A stretch of DNA of 64,000 nucleotides from Devosia soli (GTDB taxonomy: Bacteria; Pseudomonadota; Alphaproteobacteria; Rhizobiales; Devosiaceae). This document shows positions 18,692 to 26,697 of this stretch, piece after piece (position 1 is the stretch's first letter; each line of letters starts with the position of its first letter). The position numbers were made by a program, and so were the translations under genes. The stretch lies in NCBI RefSeq assembly GCF_000970455.1, contig NZ_LAJG01000025.1, forward strand, positions 55,958 to 119,957. The letters are read 5' to 3'. The notes under the pieces are model-generated. The model did not search any database. It saw nothing but the letters and a program-made list of their open reading frames with translations, and was not told the DNA's origin.

Positions 18692-19570
18692 ATGAGCGCT
18701 GCTGCCGAAACCGTACGCTACCAAGTCACCGGCATGGACTGCTCGTCCTGCGCCGCCAAGATCGAAGGGGCCGCCCGCAAGGTGGACGGTATCCAGGACG
18801 TCAAGGTATCCATCGCCTCCCAGATCATGACGCTCGAGGTGGACGATCCTGGTCGGCGCTTGCCGCTGCTCGAGACCGCAGTAACGGACCTCGGTTACCA
18901 ACTCGACCGGATCGGCGGGCAGAAGGGGGCGAACTCCGAGCACGACCACGACGAGGAGGGCGACGACGATCACATTCCGGACCTCTCGCACGTCACGCCG
19001 GCCTACAAGCGGGCTCTCTGGATCGTCGTGCTGCTCAATGTCGGCTACGGCATCGTCGAGATCGCCGGCAGCTTCATCGCCGGCTCCCAGGCGCTGCAGG
19101 CCGACTCGCTCGACTTCCTTGGCGACGGACTCATTTCGTTCCTGGGCCTGATCGCCGTTGGCTGGGGACTTGCCGCCCGGGCGAAGGCGGCCCTGCTGCA
19201 AGGCATCTTCCTTGGCCTTCTGGGACTGGGCGTGGTCGCGTCCACCGTCTACCGAGTCTTCATCGAGCACCAGCCCGAGAGCCTGGTGATGGGCGTCTTC
19301 GCGCTGATTGCGTTCGTGGTCAACGTGCTGGCCGCAGTGGTGCTTATCCCGCACCGCAAGGGCGACGCCAACATGCGAGCGGTTTGGCTGTTCTCCCGCA
19401 ACGACGCCATCGGCAACCTCGCCGTGGTTGCCGCCGCGGGTGCGGTCTGGTGGACCGGGTCGCAGTGGCCTGACCTGATCGTCGCCTTCGCGGTGGCCGG
19501 CCTGTTCCTGCAGTCCGCTTGGTCGATCATCCGTGATGCGAGGTCTGACCTACGGCAGGCTGGCCGATGA
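18692..19570 (+). CDS. CDF-like cation transporter with N-terminal HMA domain
   Basis: This 292-residue inner-membrane protein joins a heavy-metal-associated domain (TGMDCSSCAAKIEGA, residues 13-27) to a cation diffusion facilitator-like six-helix region. A His/Asp/Glu-rich linker (HDHDEEGDDDH) sits at about residue 88. It should expel Zn, Cd or Pb using the proton gradient. It is transcribed from the PbrR/ZntR-like promoter and overlaps lspA by 4 bp, a pairing found in lead/cadmium resistance clusters. Confidence 0.85.
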   Translation: MSAAAETVRYQVTGMDCSSCAAKIEGAARKVDGIQDVKVSIASQIMTLEVDDPGRRLPLLETAVTDLGYQLDRIGGQKGANSEHDHDEEGDDDHIPDLSHVTPAYKRALWIVVLLNVGYGIVEIAGSFIAGSQALQADSLDFLGDGLISFLGLIAVGWGLAARAKAALLQGIFLGLLGLGVVASTVYRVFIEHQPESLVMGVFALIAFVVNVLAAVVLIPHRKGDANMRAVWLFSRNDAIGNLAVVAAAGAVWWTGSQWPDLIVAFAVAGLFLQSAWSIIRDARSDLRQAGR

Positions 19571-20058
19571 GCAATCGCGACTCCTCGCTCTTCCTCGTTC
19601 TGGGCGTCATCGGCGTGGACGCCTCCACCAAGGAGGCCGCCCTGATGTACCTCGACGGGGCTGGCGTGCCGGTGCTGCCGGTGTTGGACCTTACCCTGGG
19701 ATTCAATACCGGCGTGAGCTTTGGCATGTTCGCCGCGGACAGGCCCGGGGGCTGGTGGGCCATCGTCCTCGTGACCCTCGTGGTGTCCGCGGTGGTCGCC
19801 TGGCTGTGGCACAGGAGCCGTGGACGACTCGAGCGCTTTGGCTACGCCGCCATCCTGGGCGGGGCACTGGGCAATCTCGTCGACCGCATTCCCGATGGCG
19901 CGGTCACCGACTTCATCGACCTGCACGCGGGCGGCTGGCACTTTCCCACCTTCAACCTGGCCGACGTCGGCATCACCGCCGGCGTCGTCATGCTTCTGAT
20001 GGCGACCATTACCGGCGCCTTCGCGGGCCGTACCGCATCCGGTTCCGGGCGCCCTTAG
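19567..20058 (+). CDS. lspA: Signal peptidase II (lipoprotein signal peptidase)
   Basis: This 163-residue membrane aspartyl protease cleaves prolipoprotein signal peptides. The conserved parts are visible: D of GVDASTKE, FNTGVSFGMF, GGALGNLVDRI with VTDFIDL (first catalytic Asp) and FNLADVGI (second). It is coupled to the CDF gene by an ATGA overlap. Extra lspA copies are known from lead-resistance (pbr) type operons, so this is likely a metal-cargo copy, not the housekeeping gene. Confidence 0.92.
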   Translation: MSNRDSSLFLVLGVIGVDASTKEAALMYLDGAGVPVLPVLDLTLGFNTGVSFGMFAADRPGGWWAIVLVTLVVSAVVAWLWHRSRGRLERFGYAAILGGALGNLVDRIPDGAVTDFIDLHAGGWHFPTFNLADVGITAGVVMLLMATITGAFAGRTASGSGRP

Positions 20059-20062
20059 CCCA

Positions 20063-20839
20063 TCAAAGGGCGGCCATGGTCGAGAGCGGCGCGACGGGGC
20101 AGGTTCCGTTGGGATCGAGCAGAGCGGCGCCCGTGCGGTTGAACACGTAACGCTTCTCGCACACGTCAACCGCCGGCAACTGCAGCGTGCGGTCGAAGAT
20201 GTCCGCGCCCTCCTTGAGGTTGCGCCAGAAGGGGGCATGGGGGCTGGCGGCGTGCCGTGCGAGGTTTGCCTCCGTCATGCGGAACGGCAGCAGCTGCAGC
20301 TGCACGGACTGGTTGCCGCCCCGGAAGCTCTCGCGAACCATGGCGTAGAGTTCCTTGATGCCGTCGTCGGTCATGGCGTAGCAACCCACCGACTTGCAGT
20401 CGCCGTGGATCATCAGGTAGCTGCCGGTGCGTCCCCAAGCCTGGTCGAACTTGTTGGGGAAGCCTACGTTGAACGACAGGAAGTAGTTCGACTTCGGGTT
20501 CATCAGGGCTGGGGTCACGTCGTAGAAGCCTTCCGGCGATTGGTAGTCGCCTTCCTGGATCTTGGGTCCGAGCGCGCCCGACCATTTGCAGATCGGGTAG
20601 GTCTTGAGCAGGGCGTACCGGCCGGTGTGGGTGCGCTTCCACACCTCGAGCTCGGAACTCTCCTTGAACACCCGGATCATCATCGGTTCGGTAGGCGAGG
20701 ACCCGATCGCCGCCATCTGGTCCACCAGCCCCTTCGGCAATGGGACGTTGTGACGATTGTCGCCGACGAACTGGCTGCAGCCGGCCAGAGCGACAGCTGC
20801 GATCACGAGGGCGACGGTGTGAAGGAGGCGAGAGAGCAT
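20063..20839 (-). CDS. L,D-transpeptidase, YafK-type lipoprotein
   Basis: This 258-residue lipoprotein has a lipobox (LAGC) and the L,D-transpeptidase active site HGDCKSVGCYAM near residue 150, with catalytic Cys. The YafK-like layout suggests cleavage or formation of 3-3 bonds or of peptidoglycan-lipoprotein links in the periplasm. The start at 20839 gives a clean signal peptide. It converges on lspA with 4 bp between stops. It is one of three L,D-transpeptidases in the island, the other two being a different subtype. Confidence 0.85.
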   Translation of the reverse strand: MLSRLLHTVALVIAAVALAGCSQFVGDNRHNVPLPKGLVDQMAAIGSSPTEPMMIRVFKESSELEVWKRTHTGRYALLKTYPICKWSGALGPKIQEGDYQSPEGFYDVTPALMNPKSNYFLSFNVGFPNKFDQAWGRTGSYLMIHGDCKSVGCYAMTDDGIKELYAMVRESFRGGNQSVQLQLLPFRMTEANLARHAASPHAPFWRNLKEGADIFDRTLQLPAVDVCEKRYVFNRTGAALLDPNGTCPVAPLSTMAAL

Positions 20840-20905
20840 GAAGAGGTCCAGTTCAGTTCCTGGCAACCATATCCCCGGAGGGTTACCCCTTCGTGAGCCT
20901 TACCC

Positions 20906-21823
20906 TTAGGTCATGGGAACGATGTCGCGATCGTGTTCGACCATGCCGGCCAACTCCATCTCGATGGTGGCGTGCTCCACGTTGAACTGGTCGTGCATGC
21001 TCTTCTTGAGTCCCTCCTTGAGGTCCGTGGCAGCGGCGAGGTCATTGCGATCGGTGACCAGATGCACCTCGACCGCTGTTCGACCCTCGCTGATCTGCCA
21101 GACATGAAGATGATGAACGTCCACGACGCCGTCCGCGGCCTCGAGATGCCGCACCAGGCCGGCGTGATCGAAGCTCTTGGGAGCACTGTCCATCAGGACC
21201 GCTATCGATTCCCGGATCTCCGTGGAACCGTGGACCAGGACGTAGATGGCGATCAGGGCGGTTACGGCAGGGTCGACCCAGGAAGCCGATGGTCCCCAGA
21301 TCATGATGGCGATGCCGCTGGCGATCACCGCGACGGTGCCCAGCGCATCGGCGATCATGTGGAGGAAGGTGCTGCGAACGTTGAGGCTGCCGAGATCCTT
21401 GCGCAGCACCCACGCTGCGAGCAGGTCCTCGACCAAGGCGATGACGCCTACGATCAGGACCGTCGTGGGGACGACTTCCACCGGTTCCAGGAAACGGGTG
21501 CCGGCTTCCCACAGCAGATAGAGGCCGATCATGATCAACGTGGTGAGATTGATGAGGGCGCCAACGGTTTCTGCCCGGGCATAGCCGAAGGTTCGTCTTT
21601 CGTTTGCGGCCCGCTGGGCAATGCGCCAGGCAATATAGGACACCAGAACCGAGCCGGCGTCCGATAGGTTGTGCGCTGCGTCCGCGATCAGGGCGAGTGA
21701 GCCGGAGATGGCCCCGCCCACCACCTCGGCGACAGCAATGCCGAGGTTGAGCGCCAAGGCGATGAGCAGCCGGCGGCCTTGTCCTGGGCTACGATTGGCT
21801 GCGGATCCGTGCGAATGGGACAT
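20906..21823 (-). CDS. Cation diffusion facilitator (CzcD-like) exporter
   Basis: This 305-residue CDF protein has six membrane helices and a C-terminal cytoplasmic domain. The metal site HxxxD motifs are visible (ADAAHNLSD in helix 2 and HMIADALG in helix 5), fitting Zn/Cd/Co export. The N-terminus is short and His-containing (MSHSHG). A strong aaggagg precedes the start. It is driven by a MerR-type promoter at 21847-21877. Confidence 0.92.
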   Translation of the reverse strand: MSHSHGSAANRSPGQGRRLLIALALNLGIAVAEVVGGAISGSLALIADAAHNLSDAGSVLVSYIAWRIAQRAANERRTFGYARAETVGALINLTTLIMIGLYLLWEAGTRFLEPVEVVPTTVLIVGVIALVEDLLAAWVLRKDLGSLNVRSTFLHMIADALGTVAVIASGIAIMIWGPSASWVDPAVTALIAIYVLVHGSTEIRESIAVLMDSAPKSFDHAGLVRHLEAADGVVDVHHLHVWQISEGRTAVEVHLVTDRNDLAAATDLKEGLKKSMHDQFNVEHATIEMELAGMVEHDRDIVPMT

Positions 21824-21846
21824 GCAAACCTCCTTGCGTCGAGGTC

Positions 21847-21877
21847 AACCTAACTCCTCCAGTGGCTAGAGGAGCAA
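21847..21877 (-). promoter_or_regulatory. MerR-type promoter/operator of the CzcD-like gene
   Basis: On the minus strand -35 TTGCTC (21877-21872) and -10 TAGGTT (21852-21847) are separated by 19 bp containing CTCTAG...GGAGGAG, almost the same half-site as the promoters at 16451, 18628 and 24478. No MerR gene is adjacent, so a regulator elsewhere in the block must act here. Confidence 0.7.
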
Positions 21878-21941
21878 GCGCATTGTCGCAGCCTGTCCTA
21901 GCCCAGTTGCTGTGGAGGCACCGGAATGTCAGGCTAGGACG

Positions 21942-22375
21942 ATGAAGAATCTAATCCTTGCAGCCCTCGTTGGCGGATGGGCCACTACAGTATTCGGTGC
22001 GGAACTGCCGATGATGCTGGTTGACGACCTCATGGTCGAGGAGGCTTGGGCAAGAGTGAAGCCGGACGGCGTGGAAGTCTACCTCGTTATCAACAACCGC
22101 AACCTTACCGGCGTAGGCCCGCTTGGCATCGAAGTTCCAGGCGCAACCATGACGCAGGTGGTAAGATCGGATGGGGGACCTTCGAGCCCACGTTGCCACC
22201 GCATGCCGAACTCTACATGCAGCCCGGGGGAGTACGTGTCGAAGTCACAGGTATATCTGTAGGGGGCAAAGTGCCGGTCAGCGTGTCATTGGGCGAGGCG
22301 CGGGTGACGTTCAATGCCCGTATCCTTGGTGCAGGAGAGCCTCCTCCCGACCACCACGACTATGATCACAGCTGA
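21942..22375 (+). pseudogene. PCuAC-like secreted protein broken by a frameshift
   Basis: The first part (MKNLILAALVGG, signal ending near FGA-EL, then WARVKPDGVEVYLVINN) and the second part (FEPTLPPHAELYMQPGGVRV and the His-rich end PPDHHDYDHS) together make one PCuAC/DUF461-like protein of about 145 residues. They lie in different frames. The switch maps to the run of five G at 22173-22177; one extra G would restore SDGGTFEP. It is either a real 1-base loss, a sequencing or assembly slip, or slippage-tolerant. The gene faces the flavoprotein gene, with ends overlapping by 10 bp. Confidence 0.65.
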
Positions 22376-23385
22376 TAGAGCTGTTGCTGGACAGAGTTCA
22401 CCACCACTTCGGAATCTCTACTGGCACCCAGGATCAGCGCCGATGCCCGGTTCCGCTGCCACGGTCGTCCCAGGTAATGCAGACCTGGCGTTCCTGCGGG
22501 CACTGCGTTCCAGTCGGCGACGTTCCGGTATCCAACCGCCCAGATGACTGAAGCGACCTCAGCGTGGCCGCCATCCGAGAACTTTGCAGTGCGGTCGGAC
22601 GCATCAACGAGGCGTGGCCGGATGCTAATGCCTCGGCCACGAAGCGCGGCAAGGCTTCTGCCGCGGTCCGGGAAAGGATCCGCCTTCTGCATCATCCTGC
22701 CGACTGGCGATCCGGCAGACGCGGACAAGAGCCCCAGCCGGTCCATCACCGTCCAGGTGCTGACGCCGAACAGGCGCTGCGGGAACAGGCGGCGGGGTTT
22801 GCCAGTGGCGAGCAGGACCTCGTGTGTGGCAGCGAGTTCGATCGCCATGTCCCGGCCCGAAGCGCCATCGCCGACTACCAGCACCGGACCCTTCCCCACG
22901 CTCAGCGGCGACCGGTACGTGGACATGGTGAGCTGGGCGACGCCGGGTCCGAACCGCGACGCCACCTCCGGTACGATCGGCTGCTGGAAACCGCCCGTGC
23001 AGACCAGCACGGCTTGGCTGCGCACGGTGGCGTCGTTGCCCAACTCGGCGACGAACGTGCCGGCAGTGTCACACTCCAATCGAACCACCCGGGTTCCGCT
23101 CATCAGCGGGATGCGGTTCGTTTCGGCGTAGGACCGAAGGTAGTCGGCGAATTCGAGTCGTCCGGCATAGCCTTCGGCGTTGCCATCGAGCGGCACGCCT
23201 GGGAGCGAGCTCAGGCACCGCGGCGTGAACAGGGTCAGGCTATGATAGCGGTGTCGCCAGCTATCACCGACTTGGGCAGATGCATCGACCACCAGGTGCG
23301 ACACGCCAGCCTGGTCGAGACGGTAGGAAGCCGCCAAACCAGCTTGGCCGCCCCCGACGACCAAGACGTCGACCTGCTCCGTCAT
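22366..23385 (-). CDS. FAD-dependent oxidoreductase (flavin monooxygenase/CzcO-like)
   Basis: This 339-residue cytoplasmic flavoprotein has an N-terminal FAD-binding GGGQAG motif (near residue 11) and a second NAD(P)H-binding segment (VLVVGDGASGRDMAIEL, near 167). It belongs to the CzcO/flavin-containing monooxygenase group often found in metal-resistance clusters. Its substrate is not known. It overlaps the dsbA-like gene upstream by 4 bp and is the last gene of a dsbB-dsbA-flavoprotein unit. Confidence 0.8.
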   Translation of the reverse strand: MTEQVDVLVVGGGQAGLAASYRLDQAGVSHLVVDASAQVGDSWRHRYHSLTLFTPRCLSSLPGVPLDGNAEGYAGRLEFADYLRSYAETNRIPLMSGTRVVRLECDTAGTFVAELGNDATVRSQAVLVCTGGFQQPIVPEVASRFGPGVAQLTMSTYRSPLSVGKGPVLVVGDGASGRDMAIELAATHEVLLATGKPRRLFPQRLFGVSTWTVMDRLGLLSASAGSPVGRMMQKADPFPDRGRSLAALRGRGISIRPRLVDASDRTAKFSDGGHAEVASVIWAVGYRNVADWNAVPAGTPGLHYLGRPWQRNRASALILGASRDSEVVVNSVQQQLYQL

Positions 23386-24035
23386 TGCGCAGCTGCGACC
23401 TCGCTCGCGACCAAATCGGCAAGGGCTTGCGGATCAGTGCTGGCTGGCGCCTTGCCGTTGACGAAGAAGGTGGGCGTCTGCCGAACGCCGAGGCGCTCGA
23501 CGTCGGCCATGTCGGCGTTGAGAACGCCCACCATGCCTGGCCTGAGAACGTCCTGCCGGGCCTGTTCCACATCGAGACCAGCCTCGCCTGCAATCTGCCA
23601 TGCCAGATCGAGGTCAGGTGCACCATGCACCGCCCATTCCGGCTGGCGGGCAAGGAGCGCTTCGAGCACCGGGATGAAGAGGTCCTGGAGACGAGAAGCC
23701 TCGATGATCTTCACCGCGGTGTCTGAACCTTCGTGAAAAGCTGCATAGCGCAGCACCAGCTTCACCTGGTTGGGATGACGATCCATAATCTGCTTCACGA
23801 TCGGGTAGAATGCCCGGCAGGCTTCGCAGCTGGGGTCGAAGAATTCGGTGATGGTGACTGGAGCGTCTGCAGGGCCGATCACCGGTGAGTGGGGCCGTAC
23901 GAATCCTGCTTCCTCGACGGTGGCGACGACGGGCGACGCGCTTGGCGTCGGGGCGGGCCGGTAGAACCAGGCTGCGAGGCCGAATGCGGCGACGGCGATG
24001 ACTGCGACCGCCACGACGGCAAGGCGCTTATTCAT
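23382..24035 (-). CDS. DsbA family thiol:disulfide protein
   Basis: This protein of about 217 residues has one N-terminal membrane anchor (residues 4-24), then a thioredoxin/DsbA fold with active site CEAC (in FFDPSCEACRAFY) and cis-Pro region (VRQTPTFFVNG). It is a BdbD-like periplasmic oxidoreductase. The frame extends upstream to 24458 but that part is antisense to the dsbB-like gene; ATG 24035 overlaps the dsbB stop by 4 bp. It pairs with the DsbB-like protein to oxidise secreted protein thiols. Confidence 0.88.
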   Translation of the reverse strand: MNKRLAVVAVAVIAVAAFGLAAWFYRPAPTPSASPVVATVEEAGFVRPHSPVIGPADAPVTITEFFDPSCEACRAFYPIVKQIMDRHPNQVKLVLRYAAFHEGSDTAVKIIEASRLQDLFIPVLEALLARQPEWAVHGAPDLDLAWQIAGEAGLDVEQARQDVLRPGMVGVLNADMADVERLGVRQTPTFFVNGKAPASTDPQALADLVASEVAAAQ

Positions 24036-24454
24036 GATTGTTTCCTCGCGAGGGGCAAGAGCAAGAGGGTGATGCCGGCAAAGGCAGCGGTGGAGAGATA
24101 AGGAATGGGAATGCCCATTATCAGCATGCCGGCTCCGGAACAGGAGGGCCCTGATGCCGAGCACGGGACAATCGGTGCTGGCAGCAGTCCGGCATACTGG
24201 AGGAAATGGTAGGCAGCGATGACCAGGCCGACCGACGAAAGCGGCAGGGCATATCGCCAAGTGTCCATATCGCCGCGGAAGGCGCCGACACCTAGGATCA
24301 CGACCAGCGGGAACATGGCGATACGCTGATACCAGCACAGGGTGCATGGCATCTGTCCCATGACCTCGCCGATGAAAAGGGCGCCGAGCGTGGCGACCAA
24401 CGCGATGAACCAGCCGGCTATGAGCAGGGTCCACTGATGCGTTTCGCGAGGCAT
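24032..24454 (-). CDS. DsbB-like disulfide bond formation protein
   Basis: This 140-residue, four-helix membrane protein has the CTLC pair in the first periplasmic loop (MPCTLCWYQRIAMFP) and a second Cys pair (PCSASGPSCSG). It reoxidises the DsbA-like partner using quinones. It is first in the unit and is expressed from a MerR-type promoter at 24478-24508, which places thiol oxidation under metal control. Confidence 0.9.
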   Translation of the reverse strand: MPRETHQWTLLIAGWFIALVATLGALFIGEVMGQMPCTLCWYQRIAMFPLVVILGVGAFRGDMDTWRYALPLSSVGLVIAAYHFLQYAGLLPAPIVPCSASGPSCSGAGMLIMGIPIPYLSTAAFAGITLLLLPLARKQS

Positions 24455-24477
24455 GCAAACTCCTTGGTTGGGAAGGA

Positions 24478-24508
24478 TTCTTACGATCTATAGCCGCTAG
24501 AGGAGCAA
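24478..24508 (-). promoter_or_regulatory. MerR-type promoter/operator of the dsbB-dsbA unit
   Basis: On the minus strand -35 TTGCTC (24508-24503) and -10 TAAGAA (24483-24478) flank a 19-bp spacer with dyad CTCTAG-CGG-CTATAG. It is the fourth copy of the same promoter design within 8 kb. Confidence 0.75.
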
Positions 24509-24674
24509 GGGCAATTTCGCCGCACCCCGACTGCTCGTATGCGCGCTTGCACGGAGCTGCCTTATAAATCGAATTATTATAAACGAGATTGTGCTGTGCA
24601 GCTTCGCTGCCCGGTCTGGTGCAGGTCTAGCCCGAGTGTCCCTGCCATCGATGACGTAGTCTCGCCAGATTTAA

Positions 24675-24687
24675 CCTTAGGCTAAGG
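24675..24687. promoter_or_regulatory. Palindrome upstream of the first L,D-transpeptidase operon
   Basis: ccttag-g-ctaagg is a perfect 13-bp palindrome 38 bp before the small Cys/His protein gene at 24725. It could be an operator. The roughly 150 bp before it, from 24510, are AT-richer and otherwise unexplained. Confidence 0.35.
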
Positions 24688-24724
24688 ATGATGGGCTGGA
24701 ATGATCCGGACCGTGTGGTGAGGA

Positions 24725-25045
24725 ATGACCATCTCAATCCATCGTTGGCTGTTGCCCGTTATGTTCGCGCTGCTCGCACTGATGCTGTCCATACATCAGG
24801 CAGGTGCTGCCGTTCATGTGGCCGAGCACGGGATCGGTGCGGTCGCGGTGGGTTCCGACAGGCACGATACGCCCGATCCTCTCCACGCCACGACATGCTG
24901 CACGATCGCCTTCGGGGTTGCGGCACCCGATGCCGTCTCGGCCTTCTCGCCGGCAAGCACCATTCGTTTCGCCGTCGATCCAGGGCGCACCAACGGCTAT
25001 TCCTATCCGAGATCCAAACATTTCCGTCCGCCTCGTCTCGTCTGA
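24725..25045 (+). CDS. Small secreted Cys/His-rich metal protein, CopL-like (copy 1)
   Basis: This 106-residue protein has a signal peptide (LLPVMFALLALMLSIHQAGAA), a region with His residues and a CC pair (HATTCCTIAFG), and the C-terminal tail FRPPRLV. Four other proteins in the window share the plan signal - His - CC or Cys - RPPR/PPK tail (38852, 40814, 47637, 53230). The set resembles CopL-type metal-binding leaders. It is the first gene before an L,D-transpeptidase and an HMA protein. The family name is tentative. Confidence 0.6.
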   Translation: MTISIHRWLLPVMFALLALMLSIHQAGAAVHVAEHGIGAVAVGSDRHDTPDPLHATTCCTIAFGVAAPDAVSAFSPASTIRFAVDPGRTNGYSYPRSKHFRPPRLV

Positions 25046-25102
25046 TCCAGCAGTCCGGCACTGCCAACGCAGCGCCGATCCATGGAACACCGACCGGACC
25101 GA

Positions 25103-26353
25103 ATGATGAAAAGACGCGATTTACTTCGGCTGCTTCCCATGAGCGCAGTCGCAACCTTGCCTATGATGCAGCCTGCACGGGCGCAGTCCCTATGGGACAT
25201 GATGAACCAGACCCGCACCCTGACCGATGCAGAGCGGGAAGCGAACAGTGCCGCCGCGATCCAGGCCATCGATACGGTCGAGCCGATCCTCAGCTACGAC
25301 ACGGCCAACAACCTTCAGATGGCGATCGCCCAGTACGAGCCCTTCGTCGCCCGCGGCGGCTGGGAGCAGGTGCCGCAGGAAACATACGGCGTCACCATGG
25401 GCGTTAACCGTGATGGTGTCGTCCAGCTCAAGCGTCGCCTGATCTCGTCGGCAGACATGGCCATGGTGGAGCGGGTCGATGAGGCCATGGACGCTCCGAC
25501 CGACGCCGCCTTGCGACGCTTCCAGGCCCGTCATGGCCTTGTTGTCAACGGTCAGGTGGACGAAGCGACCTGGTACGCCCTCAATGTTCCGGCCGAGACC
25601 CGACTGCACCAGCTTCGCCTCAATCTGCTGCGGGTGCAGAACATGGCGTCGGCGTTGGCGGACCGCTACGTCGTGGTGAATATTCCCGCGGCCTTCATCG
25701 AGGTTGTCGAGGGCGGGATGGTGCAGCGCCGGCACACCGCCGTGGTCGGACGCATCGACCGCCAGACGCCCATCCTCAAGAGCCGTATCCACCAGATCAA
25801 CTTCAACCCGTACTGGAACGTGCCGGTCTCGATCATCCGCCGGGACTTGATCAAGTACATGAACGAGAACCCGAACTACCTTACCGAGCAGAAGATCCGC
25901 ATTCTCGATGGCAACGGCCAGGAGCTCCAGCCCAGCCAGATCAACTGGCAGACCGAGGAAGCGGTGAACTACCGGTTCCGCCAGGATCCGGGACCGCAGA
26001 ACTCGATGGGGAACGTCAAGATCAACTTCCACAACCCCCATGCGGTCTATCTGCACGACACGCCGACCAAGGGCCTGTTCGGGGAGAACGCCCGGTTCTA
26101 TTCGTCAGGATGCGTCCGCGTCGACCAGGTCCAGGACTTCGTCGGCTGGGTGCTGCGCGACAACGGCGACTGGGGGCCCGGAGAGGTCGCCAATCTGTTC
26201 GCCACCGGCGAGCGGAAGGACGTCGAGGTAACCAACCCTCCGGAGATCCACACGACTTACATCTCGGCGTGGGCGAACCGGAACGGGGTCGTCAGTTTCC
26301 GGGACGATGTCTACGAGTTCGACATGGCCGGCAAGGTCAGCTTCGATGCATGA
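25103..26353 (+). CDS. L,D-transpeptidase with peptidoglycan-binding domain (copy 1)
   Basis: This enzyme of about 416 residues forms 3-3 cross-links in peptidoglycan. A Tat-like signal (KRRDLLRLLPMSA) is followed by a peptidoglycan-binding domain around residues 130-165 (ALRRFQARHGLVVNGQ) and the YkuD catalytic domain with HDTPTKGLF and the Cys motif YSSGCVRV near residue 333. Two ATGs (25103, 25106) are possible. It lies behind the CopL-like gene and overlaps the HMA gene by 8 bp. It is closely similar along its whole length to the protein at 53645-54892. Confidence 0.88.
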   Translation: MMKRRDLLRLLPMSAVATLPMMQPARAQSLWDMMNQTRTLTDAEREANSAAAIQAIDTVEPILSYDTANNLQMAIAQYEPFVARGGWEQVPQETYGVTMGVNRDGVVQLKRRLISSADMAMVERVDEAMDAPTDAALRRFQARHGLVVNGQVDEATWYALNVPAETRLHQLRLNLLRVQNMASALADRYVVVNIPAAFIEVVEGGMVQRRHTAVVGRIDRQTPILKSRIHQINFNPYWNVPVSIIRRDLIKYMNENPNYLTEQKIRILDGNGQELQPSQINWQTEEAVNYRFRQDPGPQNSMGNVKINFHNPHAVYLHDTPTKGLFGENARFYSSGCVRVDQVQDFVGWVLRDNGDWGPGEVANLFATGERKDVEVTNPPEIHTTYISAWANRNGVVSFRDDVYEFDMAGKVSFDA

Positions 26354-26633
26354 CGTCCTGGGGGTCGGGGAGAAGCTGACGATCGGGATCGCCGGGATGG
26401 CCTGCGACGGCTGCGTCCATGTCCTGGAGAACGCGGTCAATCGGCTCCCAGGCATCGCCTATGTCGGAGTTTCGCTGAGCGGCGCAAGCATGACCGTCCG
26501 CAGTGGCGAGGGGTTCGACCTCGCCAACTTGTTTGGTTGCGTGAAGGCTCTCGGCTACGAAGTGTCGGAGGCCGGGAAGGCGTTTCCCAGCACCTCGATG
26601 GACTGCCCCTGTCGAGCACGCGCCAAAGCGTGA
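26346..26633 (+). CDS. HMA-domain metal-binding protein
   Basis: This 95-residue protein has a heavy-metal-associated fold (IGIAGMACDGCVHVLENAV, Cys near residues 19 and 22) and a second Cys pair at the C-terminus (DCPCRARAKA). It is probably a cytoplasmic metal chaperone. Its start overlaps the end of the L,D-transpeptidase gene, so the two are translationally linked, an unusual pairing of a chaperone with a cell-wall enzyme. Confidence 0.75.
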   Translation: MHDVLGVGEKLTIGIAGMACDGCVHVLENAVNRLPGIAYVGVSLSGASMTVRSGEGFDLANLFGCVKALGYEVSEAGKAFPSTSMDCPCRARAKA

Positions 26634-26697
26634 TGACGTGACCAGATCTATAGAGCGGTTGCGAGATAGGTAAATTGCAGAACGTGATCTTCTTTCA

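Noticed and set aside
22564..23736. A 390-codon plus-strand frame
   Set aside because: It is antisense to the flavoprotein and DsbA-like genes, both of which have clear motifs.
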